DNA of 64,000 nucleotides. Source: Ruminococcus sp. YE71 (GTDB lineage: Bacteria; Bacillota; Clostridia; Oscillospirales; Ruminococcaceae). The position numbers were made by a program, and so were the translations under genes. Each line of letters opens with the position of its first letter. The stretch's first letter is position 1. This document shows positions 8,521-17,506 of the stretch, one piece after another. The notes under the pieces are model-generated. The model ran no database searches, had not been told where the DNA came from, and saw only the letters and a program-made list of their open reading frames with translations. The stretch spans positions 109,268-173,267 of the forward strand of contig NZ_FPIR01000008.1 in assembly GCF_900119155.1 (NCBI RefSeq). The letters are read 5' to 3'.

Positions 8521-8847
8521 TCACCAGCGCTTCATATTCTTCTCAAACTTGCTGACATATGTTCTTTTAAGTTCTTCCGCGGTTATTCCGTAGCAGAGCA
8601 GAACATCGTTATAGTACATCAGCACATCTGCCAGTTCCTCCACAAGATGACTGCGGAGTTCTTCGTCACTGCTTGCGGTCTCGCCGCCGTGTTTTTTCAC
8701 GATATCTATGACTTCGCCGATCTCTCCGATCATCCACAGCAGCTTGTTCTTACCTGTTTCGGGCGAGATCTCTTCCCATTTGTTCTTGTATTTTTCCTGA
8801 AGCGACCTCTGCATCCCGAGCATTTCGCCGACACTGAAATCTTCCAT
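8521..8847 (-). CDS. MazG-like nucleotide pyrophosphohydrolase
   Basis: A 108-residue all-alpha NTP pyrophosphatase of the MazG/dUTPase superfamily. The metal-binding acidic motifs are visible as GEIGEVIDIVKK and LVEELADVLMYYNDV (ExxE followed by ExxD). Such enzymes remove non-standard or surplus nucleotides. ATG at 8847 stands 7 bases after GGAGG; the upstream in-frame ATG at 8853 is too close to it. It is the first gene of the (-) operon that runs to the DUF2344 gene. Confidence 0.85.
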   Translation of the reverse strand: MEDFSVGEMLGMQRSLQEKYKNKWEEISPETGKNKLLWMIGEIGEVIDIVKKHGGETASSDEELRSHLVEELADVLMYYNDVLLCYGITAEELKRTYVSKFEKNMKRW

Positions 8848-8885
8848 CAACATACCTCCGCGGAACACGTTATAAACTCTATATA

Positions 8886-8915
8886 ATTATACCATATTAT
8901 ACGGACCGCTGTCAA
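8886..8915 (-). promoter_or_regulatory. Promoter of the mazG-like / radical SAM operon
   Basis: On the (-) strand: TTGACA, an 18-bp spacer ending TGG, and TATAAT. It lies 39 bases upstream of the mazG-like start. Confidence 0.85.
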
Positions 8916-8970
8916 GTTTCGCAGGGGCGGGAGAGAGCGAACGAAAATCTGTAAATTTTTTGTAAAACCC

Positions 8971-8999
8971 TTGCAATCGTAGAAAAACCGTGATATAAT
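8971..8999 (+). promoter_or_regulatory. Promoter of the cdd-pheST operon
   Basis: TTGCAA (8971-8976), a 17-bp spacer ending TGA, and TATAAT (8994-8999). Transcription should begin near 9006, just before the T-box leader. Confidence 0.88.
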
Positions 9000-9005
9000 G
9001 TATCT

Positions 9006-9270
9006 GTATGAAACGCTTTGACCGAACACAGTAAGTCGGCAGAAATGCTTTTTCAGAGAGGGTGCGCCATTGGCTGAAAGCGTCCCCGAAGTCAGTCTGC
9101 ACGACCGAATTTCATTCGTGAGCGGCTATGCCGAAACCGCGGACGCGGCAAGTAAGCACAGACGTATACCTGCGTTAAGGGACGTGAGAGTGACAGCTCT
9201 CGGGAACGATATGGGTGGTATAACAACGCTTTTGATGAAGCCTTGTCCCGTATTGGGGCAGGGCTTTTTT
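9006..9270 (+). promoter_or_regulatory. Phenylalanine T-box leader
   Basis: A tRNA-sensing riboswitch that lets transcription continue when uncharged tRNA binds. Stem I carries the loop E element AGTA (in ACAGTAAGT near 9030), the AGAGAG stretch near 9055 and GGCTG-A near 9072. The specifier loop reads GAA-T-TTC-A at 9107-9114, so the specifier codon is TTC (9111-9113), matching Phe. The T-box proper is TGGGTGGTATAACAACG (9212-9228). It ends in an intrinsic terminator (9238-9270) with which the antiterminator competes. The specifier fits pheS and pheT downstream, but the first gene is cdd. Confidence 0.92.
9238..9270 (+). terminator. T-box attenuator terminator
   Basis: AAGCCTTGTCCC pairs with GGGGCAGGGCTT (three G-U pairs) around a short loop, followed by a U run. 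The T-box bulge sequence lies just upstream, as required for the antiterminator switch. Confidence 0.9.
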
Positions 9271-9301
9271 AGTTCACAGAATACGGAAAGAGGTCGGTTT
9301 T

Positions 9302-9682
9302 ATGACAGATAATGAACTTCTCACGCTTGCGGAAAAGGCTTCCGAAAAGGCATGGTGCAAGTACTCGGGATTCTCTGTCGGTACGGCACTTCTATGTGAG
9401 GACGGGACGGTGTTCACAGGGTGCAACATCGAGAACGGCTCTTATTCGCTGACCATCTGCGCGGAACGTACCGCAATTTTCAAGGCTGTGTCCGAGGGTC
9501 ACACTTCGTTTTCGGCTATCGCGATAGTCGGCGGCGCTGACGGCGACCTTTCAGAGCCTTGCTTTCCGTGCGGCGCCTGCCTTCAGGTCATGAGTGAATT
9601 CTGCGGCGGAGACTTCCGTATAGTTCTCTCTGACGGCGTTTACACGCTGAACGACCTTATGCCGAGAAGATTCGCACTGTGA
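9302..9682 (+). CDS. cdd: Cytidine deaminase
   Basis: A 126-residue homotetrameric-type cytidine deaminase that converts cytidine and deoxycytidine to uridine forms. It has the substrate motif [19 protein letters not shown] with the catalytic Glu, and [12 protein letters not shown] with the two zinc Cys. The start follows AAAGAGG. It lies 31 bases after the T-box terminator and 49 bases before pheS with no promoter or terminator between, so it appears to be under phenylalanine T-box control, which is unexpected for pyrimidine salvage. Confidence 0.93.
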   Translation: MTDNELLTLAEKASEKAWCKYSGFSVGTALLCEDGTVFTGCNIENGSYSLTICAERTAIFKAVSEGHTSFSAIAIVGGADGDLSEPCFPCGACLQVMSEFCGGDFRIVLSDGVYTLNDLMPRRFAL

Positions 9683-9731
9683 CATTTCGCACACGGTATC
9701 AATAATGCAATATTTTATTAGGAGGATAAAT

Positions 9732-10751
9732 ATGAACGAACAGCTGAAAGCTATCGAGGAAAAGGCACGCGAGGAACTCGCGAAAGCCGCTGACCTCAAA
9801 GCACTTGACGAGATCAGAGTTAAGTTTCTTGGAAAGAAGGGCGAGATCACCGCTATCCTGAAACAGATGGGCAAGCTCTCCCCCGAAGAGAGACCCGTTA
9901 TCGGACAGCTCGCGAACAAGGTACGCGCTGAGATCGAGGAGGCACTGACTTCCGCTCAGAACAGCCTGAAGAGCATGGCTGCTGCCAAAAAGCTCGAAGC
10001 AGAGCGCATCGACGTTACCCTTCCCGGAAAGGCTCCGAGACTCGGTACCGCTCACCCGCTCAACGCTACACTTGCAGAGGTCGAAGAAGTATTCCTCGGC
10101 ATGGGCTTCGACATCGTTGAAGGCCCCGAAGTCGAGACCGACCACTACTGCTTCGAGGCACTCAATATGCCCAAGCATCACCCCGCACGCGATACTCAGG
10201 ACACCTTCTACATCAACGAGAACGTGCTGCTGAGAACTCAGACTTCTTCCGTTCAGATCCGTACAATGGAAAAGATGAAGCCCCCGATACGCATCATCTC
10301 TCCGGGACGCGTTTACCGCTCCGACGCTGTTGACGCGACCCACTCGCCGCTGTTCCACCAGATCGAGGGTCTCGTTATCGACAAGGGCATCACGATGGCT
10401 GACCTCAAGGGCACTCTTGAGCTGCTGCTCCGCAGGCTCTATGGCGAGGACACCCAGCTGAGATTCCGTCCCCATCACTTCCCCTACACCGAACCTTCCG
10501 CCGAGGTAGACCTCATGTGCTTCAACTGCCGCGGAAAGGGCTGCTCCATGTGCAAGGGCGAGGGCTACGTTGAGCTGCTCGGCTCGGGCATGGTACACCC
10601 GAAGGTGCTTGAGGGCTGCGGTATCGACCCCGAGGTATATTCCGGATTTGCGTTCGGTATCGGTCTGGAGCGCATCACGATGGGCAGATACAGCATCAAC
10701 GATATGCGTCTGCTCTACGAGAACGATATGCGCTTCCTGAACCAGTTCTGA
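9732..10751 (+). CDS. pheS: Phenylalanine--tRNA ligase alpha subunit
   Basis: The 339-residue catalytic subunit of the alpha2-beta2 enzyme that charges tRNA-Phe. An N-terminal coiled-coil (about 1-90) binds the tRNA. The class II core includes [19 protein letters not shown], motif 2 around [15 protein letters not shown], and motif 3 [14 protein letters not shown] Cys-rich insert ([19 protein letters not shown]) is common in clostridial PheS. ATG at 9732 follows TTAGGAGG; an in-frame ATG at 9705 lacks this. Confidence 0.96.
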   Translation: MNEQLKAIEEKAREELAKAADLKALDEIRVKFLGKKGEITAILKQMGKLSPEERPVIGQLANKVRAEIEEALTSAQNSLKSMAAAKKLEAERIDVTLPGKAPRLGTAHPLNATLAEVEEVFLGMGFDIVEGPEVETDHYCFEALNMPKHHPARDTQDTFYINENVLLRTQTSSVQIRTMEKMKPPIRIISPGRVYRSDAVDATHSPLFHQIEGLVIDKGITMADLKGTLELLLRRLYGEDTQLRFRPHHFPYTEPSAEVDLMCFNCRGKGCSMCKGEGYVELLGSGMVHPKVLEGCGIDPEVYSGFAFGIGLERITMGRYSINDMRLLYENDMRFLNQF

Positions 10752-10754
10752 TCT

Positions 10755-11348
10755 ATGAAAGAGCTGCGCAGAAGATATCTCTCATCTGCGAAATTCTATC
10801 TGTTCGCGTATGCGATACTGTATTTTCTGCCTGTACTCATGTGGTACAGGGTCACGAGCCAGCGCTTCCCGACCGTCTCGGGCAGGGTGCTCGTCATATA
10901 CTCGGCTGTCATGCTCGCTGTCATCGTGACCGACGCTGTGACAAGGTATGCAAGGTTCATGCGTCAGGTCAGAGGGCTCACTCCCGGAGAGCTTGAAAGG
11001 CTCGTAAATTCCCTCGGGAACTGCCCCTCGTACAAAACTCCGCTCGGCATGATATACCTTGCAGACGGAGCATTATACTACACGGGCGGGCACATTCTCC
11101 CCTACCCCGAGATCGAGGAGATAGAGCTTCGGACAAGCGAGACTGACACAATAAACGTTCATCACATTTACATACACTGCCATGACAGACGGCGCCGATA
11201 CATTCCCGCAACAGCACGGACGCTCCCAGAGAGCTTCGATGCAGAGATAAAAAAGAAAAACAGCGGTATAGAAGTGAACAGAACGTTCAAACCTGCTTTC
11301 GGCAGGAAGAGAAATACATACAACAAGGAGAATACAAATGAAAAATGA
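10755..11348 (+). CDS. Unknown two-segment membrane protein, first of a related pair
   Basis: A 197-residue protein, not recognised. Two hydrophobic segments near residues 13-29 and 44-60 are followed by a soluble domain (about 70-170) with LVNSLGNCP and GGHILPYPEIEEIELRT, a pattern like a small PH-type or YcxB-like domain facing the cytoplasm. The C-terminus is basic. It begins 3 bases after pheS without a visible ribosome site, so it is probably coupled to pheS. It shares its layout and the LGNxP and EIxEIxLR patterns with the next gene, which suggests duplication and divergence. Confidence 0.7.
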   Translation: MKELRRRYLSSAKFYLFAYAILYFLPVLMWYRVTSQRFPTVSGRVLVIYSAVMLAVIVTDAVTRYARFMRQVRGLTPGELERLVNSLGNCPSYKTPLGMIYLADGALYYTGGHILPYPEIEEIELRTSETDTINVHHIYIHCHDRRRRYIPATARTLPESFDAEIKKKNSGIEVNRTFKPAFGRKRNTYNKENTNEK

Positions 11349-11895
11349 TGTTACCCAATGCTGGTTCTATCAGCTCTGCAAGAAATCCTGTGCAAAAGAC
11401 GTAGGCTTTATCTTTGTCGGGGCGGCGCTGATACTGGTGTGCCTGCTTCTGTTTAAGATAGTTTTCAGCACCTACCAGATAATCGGCATCGTGTTGGGCG
11501 GTGCGCTCATAGTCAGCGGTCTTTCGGCTTTCTTCAAGAAATTGCCGAAGGTCAGAGCTTTTCTTGAGGGTATGCCTGCCGAATGGCTCGCGACACTCGG
11601 GAACGTTCCCCCGCAGGACTGGTACAAGACATTCTACTTCACACAGTATTATCTCTGTATCCCCAGCGAATACATCATGGTGAGATACTCCGACATCACA
11701 GAGATTCAGATACAGAGAAAGCTCACGAACAATGTGACATCGGGCTACAGCGTGGTGTTCACCATTGCAGGCAGATCGGACTGTCTCAACGTTCCCGTGC
11801 TGGACTGGAAGAGCTTCGGCACAGGCGCTGACAAGCTCGTCGAGGAGATAAACAACCGAAAGCTCGCAATGATGCAGAGCACACAGGAAAACTAA
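11338..11895 (+). CDS. Unknown two-segment membrane protein, second of a related pair
   Basis: A 185-residue protein, not recognised. Hydrophobic segments lie near residues 20-42 and 45-66, followed by ATLGNVPPQDWYK, LCIPSEYIMVRYSDITEIQIQ and a C-terminal part. The architecture matches the preceding gene. It overlaps that gene by 11 bases and has its own AAGGAG site. It sits between pheS and pheT, genes that are usually adjacent, so it is co-transcribed with the synthetase under the Phe T-box. No enzymatic motif is visible. Confidence 0.72.
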   Translation: MKNDVTQCWFYQLCKKSCAKDVGFIFVGAALILVCLLLFKIVFSTYQIIGIVLGGALIVSGLSAFFKKLPKVRAFLEGMPAEWLATLGNVPPQDWYKTFYFTQYYLCIPSEYIMVRYSDITEIQIQRKLTNNVTSGYSVVFTIAGRSDCLNVPVLDWKSFGTGADKLVEEINNRKLAMMQSTQEN

Positions 11896-11915
11896 TAATG
11901 AAAGGATAAATTAAC

Positions 11916-14330
11916 ATGGATCTTTCAATGAGATGGCTTGCAGATTATGTTGACTGCAAGTGCGATACAAAGAAATTCTGCGACGAGATGACCCTCTCGG
12001 GCTCTAAGGTCGAGTGCTTCGGCGAGGAGGGCGACTACCTCTCGAACGTGGTGGTAGGTCACGTCGTTGACATCGTTCCCCACCCCAACAGCGACCATAT
12101 GTTCATCTGCCAGATCGACGTAGGCGAGGACGCTCCCGTTCAGATCGTTACGGGCGCTCAGAACGTAAAGAAGGGCGACTATGTTCCTGCTGCAAAGCAC
12201 AAGTCCACCGTTCTCCACGAGGGCAAACCCGTCAAGATCACCAAGGGCAAGCTCCGCGGCGAGCCTTCCAACGGTATGCTCTGCTCGCTCGAAGAACTGG
12301 GTCTGACCCTGCACGACTTCCCCTACGCTATCGAGGATGGCATCTTCATCCTTGGCGACGACTGCGACAAGACCGTCGGCATGGACATAAAAAAGGCTAT
12401 CGGCTTTGACGATACCATCGTCGAGTTCGAGATCACCTCCAACCGTCCCGACTGCCTTTCTGTGACAGGTCTCGCACGCGAGGCTGCGGCTACCTTCAAC
12501 GTTCCCGTGAACATCAAGGAGCCGACCTTCAAGGGCGTTGACGGCGACATCAACGAGATCATGTCGGTAGAGATCCACAACGCTGACCTCTGCCCGAGAT
12601 ACATGGCAGGCTACGTCAAGAACGTTAAGATCGGACCCTCCCCGAGATGGCTCCGCGAGAGACTCCGTGCAAGCGGTGTCCGCCCGATCAACAACTTCGT
12701 TGATATCACAAACTTCGTTATGCTTGAGTACGGTCAGCCGATGCACGCTTTCGATCTGAGATACGTTTCGGGCGCAAAGATAAACATCCGCAACGCTAAG
12801 GCAGGCGAGAAGATCACCACCCTCGACGGTCAGGAGCGTGAGCTCTCTGAGGAAATGCTCGTTATCGCCGACGCTGAGAAGCCCGTTGCTGTTGCAGGCG
12901 TTATGGGTGGCGAGTACAGCGGCATCATGGACGACACCACCGCTGTTGTGTTCGAGTCGGCTTGCTTCGACGGCGCTTCGGTACGCACCACCGCCAAGAA
13001 GCTCGGCATGAGGACTGACGCTTCCGCACGCTTCGAGAAGGGTCTCGACCCCGAGAACACCTACTACGCTCTCCTGCGTGCGTTCGAGCTGGTAGAAGAA
13101 CTCGGCTGCGGAGAGGTTGTCCGCACCTATATCGACTGTGACAAGACCGTTAAGAAGGACAAGGGCGTGACCTTCGACCCCGACTGGATCAACGGATTCC
13201 TCGGCACCGACATCCCTGCCGCACAGCAGGAAGAATACCTCACCCGTCTCGGCTTCGAGATCAAGGACGGCAAGGCTTACGCGCCCTACTACCGCATCGA
13301 CATCGAGTGCAAGTCCGACCTCGCTGAGGAAGTTGCAAGACTCTACGGCTACAACAACATCCCCGACACTATCATCCGCGGCGTTGCACAGGCTAAGCTC
13401 ACCCGCAAGCAGCGTTTCGAGCGCACCGTTACCAACGCGATGCTCGGTATGGGCGTGAACGAGATCACTACCTTCTCCTTCATCAGCCCGAAGTACTTCG
13501 ACAAGATCAGACTTCCGCAGGACTCCAAGCTGAGGAACACCGTTGTTATCTCCAACCCTCTCGGCGAGGACACCAGCGTTATGAGGACCACGATCCTGCC
13601 GTCCGTGATGGAAGTGCTCGCACGCAACTACAGCTTCCGCAATCAGGAGTGCTACGCATTCGAGCTGGGCAGCGAATATCTCCCTGTTGAGGGCGAAGTT
13701 CTCCCCACCGAGCCCGAGCGTCTCGGCATCGGTCTGTACGACTCTAACGGCAAGCTGGATTTCTACACCATCAAGGGCATGATCGAGGAACTGTTCGACA
13801 AGTGCGGCGCACCCGCTTACGAGGTCGCACGCCCCACCGAGAACTGCACATTCGGTGAAGTGAGCGCGTTCCACCCCGGAAGAGTTGCTGTTATCACCGC
13901 CGAGGGCAAAGAGCTCGCTATCTTCGGTGAGCTGCACCCCGAGACCTGCGAGAATTACGGCATCGGCTGCCGCGCTTATGCTGCAAAGGTAAACATCCCC
14001 GAGCTGATGGAACTCTGCGCTGAGCAGAAGACCTACAAGCCTCTGCCCAAGTTCCCTGCTGCTACCCGTGACCTCAGCCTTATCTGTGATGACGAGCTCC
14101 CCGCAGCCGTTATCGAAAAGACCATCCGCGACGCGGCAGGCAGCATCCTCGAAAGCGTTACTCTGTTCGACATCTACAAGGGTCAGCAGATCGCTGAGGG
14201 CAAGAAGAGCATCTCCTACTCGCTGACACTTCGCTCTCACGAGGGAACACTGACTGACGACCAGGCTGACAAGACTATGGACAAGGTCATCAAGGCTCTT
14301 GCTGCCGAGGGTGCAGAACTCAGAATGTGA
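11916..14330 (+). CDS. pheT: Phenylalanine--tRNA ligase beta subunit
   Basis: The 804-residue beta subunit, full length for bacteria. Domains in order: N-terminal B1; an EMAP-like tRNA-binding domain (about 40-150: HPNSDHMFICQIDVG); the B3/B4 editing region that hydrolyses mischarged Tyr-tRNA-Phe (about 200-400: RYMAGYVKNVKIG, GQPMHAFDLRYV, MGVMGGEYSG-like); B5 (about 405-475); a core resembling class II synthetases; and a C-terminal FDX-ACB anticodon-binding domain (PLPKFPAATRDLSLICDD). AAAGGA precedes the ATG. It is the last gene of the T-box operon; no strong terminator was seen after it. Confidence 0.97.
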   Translation: MDLSMRWLADYVDCKCDTKKFCDEMTLSGSKVECFGEEGDYLSNVVVGHVVDIVPHPNSDHMFICQIDVGEDAPVQIVTGAQNVKKGDYVPAAKHKSTVLHEGKPVKITKGKLRGEPSNGMLCSLEELGLTLHDFPYAIEDGIFILGDDCDKTVGMDIKKAIGFDDTIVEFEITSNRPDCLSVTGLAREAAATFNVPVNIKEPTFKGVDGDINEIMSVEIHNADLCPRYMAGYVKNVKIGPSPRWLRERLRASGVRPINNFVDITNFVMLEYGQPMHAFDLRYVSGAKINIRNAKAGEKITTLDGQERELSEEMLVIADAEKPVAVAGVMGGEYSGIMDDTTAVVFESACFDGASVRTTAKKLGMRTDASARFEKGLDPENTYYALLRAFELVEELGCGEVVRTYIDCDKTVKKDKGVTFDPDWINGFLGTDIPAAQQEEYLTRLGFEIKDGKAYAPYYRIDIECKSDLAEEVARLYGYNNIPDTIIRGVAQAKLTRKQRFERTVTNAMLGMGVNEITTFSFISPKYFDKIRLPQDSKLRNTVVISNPLGEDTSVMRTTILPSVMEVLARNYSFRNQECYAFELGSEYLPVEGEVLPTEPERLGIGLYDSNGKLDFYTIKGMIEELFDKCGAPAYEVARPTENCTFGEVSAFHPGRVAVITAEGKELAIFGELHPETCENYGIGCRAYAAKVNIPELMELCAEQKTYKPLPKFPAATRDLSLICDDELPAAVIEKTIRDAAGSILESVTLFDIYKGQQIAEGKKSISYSLTLRSHEGTLTDDQADKTMDKVIKALAAEGAELRM

Positions 14331-14406
14331 TTTTTTCATAAATTGCTGTATTTAACGAAAATATGAACATCAAATTGTGCAATTCGCTTAATATTTTGCA
14401 AAACCC

Positions 14407-14435
14407 TTGTACTTTCAAGGGAAATGCGGTATAAT
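14407..14435 (+). promoter_or_regulatory. Promoter of ireB
   Basis: TTGTAC (14407-14412), a 17-bp spacer and TATAAT (14430-14435). Confidence 0.82.
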
Positions 14436-14519
14436 ATAAAAGACGCAGAATAAATTTTAGTAAAAGTTCTATATTCAGTTCACGCATCAGACACAGAACA
14501 ATGTAAGGAGTTGAGCATC

Positions 14520-14762
14520 ATGCACGATACACTCGAGTTTACAGTCAAAAAAGAAAAAGATGAGAAGATGAAGGAAACACTCGAGGCAGTGTACAGCGCT
14601 CTTGTCAAAAAGGGCTACAATCCGATCAATCAGATCGTAGGCTACATCCTCTCAGAGGATCCGACCTACATAACCACATATAACAACGCACGCAGTCTCA
14701 TACGTCATATCGACCGTGATGAACTGTTGCAGGAGCTCGTAAAGAGTTACCTTGACGTTTAA
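14520..14762 (+). CDS. ireB: IreB family regulatory phosphoprotein (UPF0297)
   Basis: An 80-residue protein with the near-invariant family block [20 protein letters not shown] and [20 protein letters not shown]. In Enterococcus IreB is phosphorylated by the Ser/Thr kinase IreK and lowers cephalosporin resistance; a similar role here is inference. Thr residues near the N-terminus (DTLEFTVKK) are the likely phospho-acceptors. ATG at 14520 is 9 bases after AAGGAG; the in-frame TTG at 14511 directly abuts it. The usual partner ruvX does not follow. Confidence 0.92.
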   Translation: MHDTLEFTVKKEKDEKMKETLEAVYSALVKKGYNPINQIVGYILSEDPTYITTYNNARSLIRHIDRDELLQELVKSYLDV

Positions 14763-14787
14763 TAGGTTTTTGGATCAAAGAGCATAG

Positions 14788-14821
14788 AAGCGGTTCAGAC
14801 TATTCTGTCTGTACCGCTTTT
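14788..14821 (+). terminator. Terminator after ireB
   Basis: Stem AGCGGT/ACCGCT plus CAGAC/GTCTG around a short loop, followed by TTTTAT. Confidence 0.85.
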
Positions 14822-15125
14822 ATAATGCAATCGACTTTTTCTTTTGTAATGCCGGCTGTAAGCATCATTTGCGTAATTTATCAGATGGTCTCTCATGAAA
14901 TGTCGAGAGTCTATCTTACGGAACACATCCAACTGCCAACATATTAAAAGTTTTAGGAAAGGGGGTTGGGGGATAAACCTTTTTCAAAAGGGTTTTCCCC
15001 AATAATACCCGCACTTACTCCCCGTAAATTCCTATCTGTCACAGGAACGGTTTTGCAAAAAGACTTACAGAGGATATACAAAAGACACATCAGTAGAGTA
15101 AAATGTTTATAATGGAGGAAATGAC
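14822..15125. other. Intergenic stretch with a palindromic repeat
   Basis: No gene is seen. The notable part is 14966-15002: TTGGGG..CCCCAA flanking an inner AAACC..GGTTT pairing, preceded by a GGGGG run. It looks like a dispersed palindromic element rather than a terminator. The promoter of the following regulator is unclear; a TATAAT at 15110 is too near the start to serve. Confidence 0.5.
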
Positions 15126-15797
15126 ATGGCATACACGATACTTCTTGTTGAGGATGACGCTCAGATACGTGAGCTTATCAGCGACTACTTTAAGGAAAAA
15201 GGCGGCTATACGCTTATGACGGCAAAGGACGGACTTCAGGGGCTCGACCTTATTTACGAGAATAACTTAGACCTGCTGATGCTCGACATAATGCTGCCCG
15301 GTGTTGACGGCTTTTCCATCTGCCGCGAAGTCCGCGCAAAAAGCATCGTGCCGATACTGTTCCTTACCGCGAGAGGACGCGAAGAGGACATCCTCTACGG
15401 CTACGACCTCGGCTGCGATGATTACATAGTCAAACCCTTCTCACTCGCGGCTCTTTACGCAAAGGTCGGAGCGCTCATCAAGCGGTCAAAAGGCATGGTG
15501 GCAAAACAGGAAATGGTCTGCGGCGGGATAAGACTTGACCCCGCGACCTTCACCGTCACCGCCGACGGCAAACAGATAGACCTTCCCCCGAAAGAATACG
15601 CCATGCTCAAATACCTCATAGAACACAAGGATTGGGTAGTAGACCGAGACACACTGCTGACACGGGTATGGGGCGCTGACTACTTCGGAAGCGACAGAGT
15701 GGTGGATAATCACATCAAAAAGCTCAGAAAGGCACTCGGACCCTGCGGCGGTCAGATAAAAACGGTCATCACCAAGGGCTACAAAATAACAGAATAG
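15126..15797 (+). CDS. OmpR/PhoB family response regulator
   Basis: A 223-residue regulator. The receiver domain (about 1-115) shows the acidic pair VEDDAQ, the phospho-acceptor in LLMLDIMLPG, the conserved Thr in LFLTARG and the Lys in DDYIVKPF. A C-terminal winged helix (about 130-223: LPPKEYAMLKYLIEHK, LLTRVWGADYFGSDRVVDNHI) binds DNA. GGAGG precedes the ATG. The cognate kinase follows 10 bases later. Targets are unknown. Confidence 0.93.
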   Translation: MAYTILLVEDDAQIRELISDYFKEKGGYTLMTAKDGLQGLDLIYENNLDLLMLDIMLPGVDGFSICREVRAKSIVPILFLTARGREEDILYGYDLGCDDYIVKPFSLAALYAKVGALIKRSKGMVAKQEMVCGGIRLDPATFTVTADGKQIDLPPKEYAMLKYLIEHKDWVVDRDTLLTRVWGADYFGSDRVVDNHIKKLRKALGPCGGQIKTVITKGYKITE

Positions 15798-15807
15798 AGT
15801 GATATTT

Positions 15808-17460
15808 ATGAAAAAAGACAAGCGCGAGAAACTGCTGAGAAAACCTCTGAAACGCCGCAGCTATGGGGCTATACTCTTAAAAAGACTCATTCCCTGCCTT
15901 ATCGTATGCGGCGCACTGTTCCCTTTGGCAATATGGGCCGCAGGACAGATCTATATAGCCACGATGCACGAAGGAAATCTGACAAATCAGTACTTTACGG
16001 ACGAACAGCTTAGAGACGAATACGATCTATACAACGGAGATAATTACGAACAAAGAATATTTCACAGCTTATATGTCAAATCAGGTGATTCTTTCGGCAT
16101 TAACGAAACGGCTTATGAAGTTTATGACAGCGATACGGGCGAACTGCTTCTGAGAACAGAACATAAGGGTATTGCTCAGGTAAAAACAGATAACGAAATG
16201 ACCAAATCTCCCGTGTATTATTACTGCGACAGAAAATATCTGGGCGATGTTTACGACAAATATCTCGACATCATGGCTAACAAGGACAAAAATGCGCAGA
16301 TCTCCATGGGATTTGAAGACATCTATATTTCGGACGACGGCACTTTCCTTCCCGGAAAAGGTTCGATAAATACACTTTCACCTGAAAGATCGGAAGTAGT
16401 TCTCGAAGATGAATACACAGACGATACTTCTTTCAGCTTCGACCTCACACCCGACAACACAACAGGGCTTACCCATCTGGAATGCGGTATGAACAGGACC
16501 TACGCGGGACTTTACGGAATTTCTCCCGACTCCAATGCATTCAGGATCCTCGATGATAAACTGCCGTTCATGACCGCTACAAATCACAGCAGCTTATTCG
16601 GCGAGTTCGATTACGGCTGTGCATACAGCATCATCCGCGATAAGGTGCTGCTTCCCAACGGCAAGAGCTATATGATATGCGCCTGCTATTATGATGACGG
16701 GTCAGCATATTGCATAAAGTACGCTGTGATGTTCGGATCTGCCATCACACTGATAACTGTTATCATCGCTCTTCTGACTGCATACCGCACCTACATGAAA
16801 GAACAGGCTCACTTTGCGATGGAGGACTACCGCCGCGACATGACCAACACGATGGCGCACGACCTGAAAACGCCGCTCATGGCGATCTCGGGCGCCGCAG
16901 AGAACATGAAAAATATCACCGATGAGGAAAAACGTATGCACTACGCAGACATGATACTCTCGAACGTAGATTACATGAACGGGCTTATCGGCAGCGTGCT
17001 TGAACTTGCGAAGGTCGAGCAGATCACCAGGACCAAGAAAGAGACCGTAGACCTGAAAACCATCACCGAAGAGACCGCAGGCAAATATACCGACGTCCTT
17101 AAAGAAAAGAATGTCAGCCTGAACATCAGCGGTTCGGGCACAGTCAAGGCGGACAGTTCGCTTATGCGACAGGTCATCGAGAATCTTTTCTCAAACGCCG
17201 TCAAGTACAGCGTCGAAGGTAATAGTATCGACATCGAGATCAGCAGCAAGTCCTACACCATCTCGAATCAGAGCCGCGAGCTCACAAACAAGACCGCCGA
17301 CCAGCTCTGGCAGCCCTTCGTAAAGGGAGACAACAGCCGCAGTGAAAAGCTCGGCAGCGGACTCGGACTTTCGATCGTGAAGAACATCTGCGACAGCGAA
17401 GGCTTCAAAACCGATCTCACGATGAACGACGGAAAATTCACCGTAACAATTACTTTCTAA
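15808..17460 (+). CDS. Sensor histidine kinase with large extracytoplasmic domain
   Basis: A 550-residue membrane kinase. A basic N-terminus and a first membrane segment (about 26-48: LIPCLIVCGALFPLAIWAAG) are followed by an extracytoplasmic domain of about 250 residues, unlike any sensor I recognise, and a second segment near 305-325 (ITLITVIIALLTAY). The HisKA helix carries the phospho-acceptor in MAHDLKTPL (His351), then the N box NLFSNAVKY and G box GSGLGLSI. It pairs with the regulator at 15126. ATG at 15808 is chosen; a GTG at 15799 lies too close to the regulator's stop. Confidence 0.9.
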   Translation: MKKDKREKLLRKPLKRRSYGAILLKRLIPCLIVCGALFPLAIWAAGQIYIATMHEGNLTNQYFTDEQLRDEYDLYNGDNYEQRIFHSLYVKSGDSFGINETAYEVYDSDTGELLLRTEHKGIAQVKTDNEMTKSPVYYYCDRKYLGDVYDKYLDIMANKDKNAQISMGFEDIYISDDGTFLPGKGSINTLSPERSEVVLEDEYTDDTSFSFDLTPDNTTGLTHLECGMNRTYAGLYGISPDSNAFRILDDKLPFMTATNHSSLFGEFDYGCAYSIIRDKVLLPNGKSYMICACYYDDGSAYCIKYAVMFGSAITLITVIIALLTAYRTYMKEQAHFAMEDYRRDMTNTMAHDLKTPLMAISGAAENMKNITDEEKRMHYADMILSNVDYMNGLIGSVLELAKVEQITRTKKETVDLKTITEETAGKYTDVLKEKNVSLNISGSGTVKADSSLMRQVIENLFSNAVKYSVEGNSIDIEISSKSYTISNQSRELTNKTADQLWQPFVKGDNSRSEKLGSGLGLSIVKNICDSEGFKTDLTMNDGKFTVTITF

Positions 17461-17466
17461 AAACAA

Positions 17467-17503
17467 AAAAGAGACCGAAGCGATGAAGACTGCGGTCTCT
17501 TTT
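17467..17503. terminator. Bidirectional terminator
   Basis: An 11-bp perfect stem AAAAGAGACCG/CGGTCTCTTTT whose A/T ends supply a U tract on both strands. It separates the kinase from the convergent gene on the (-) strand. Confidence 0.92.
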
Positions 17504-17506
17504 ATT

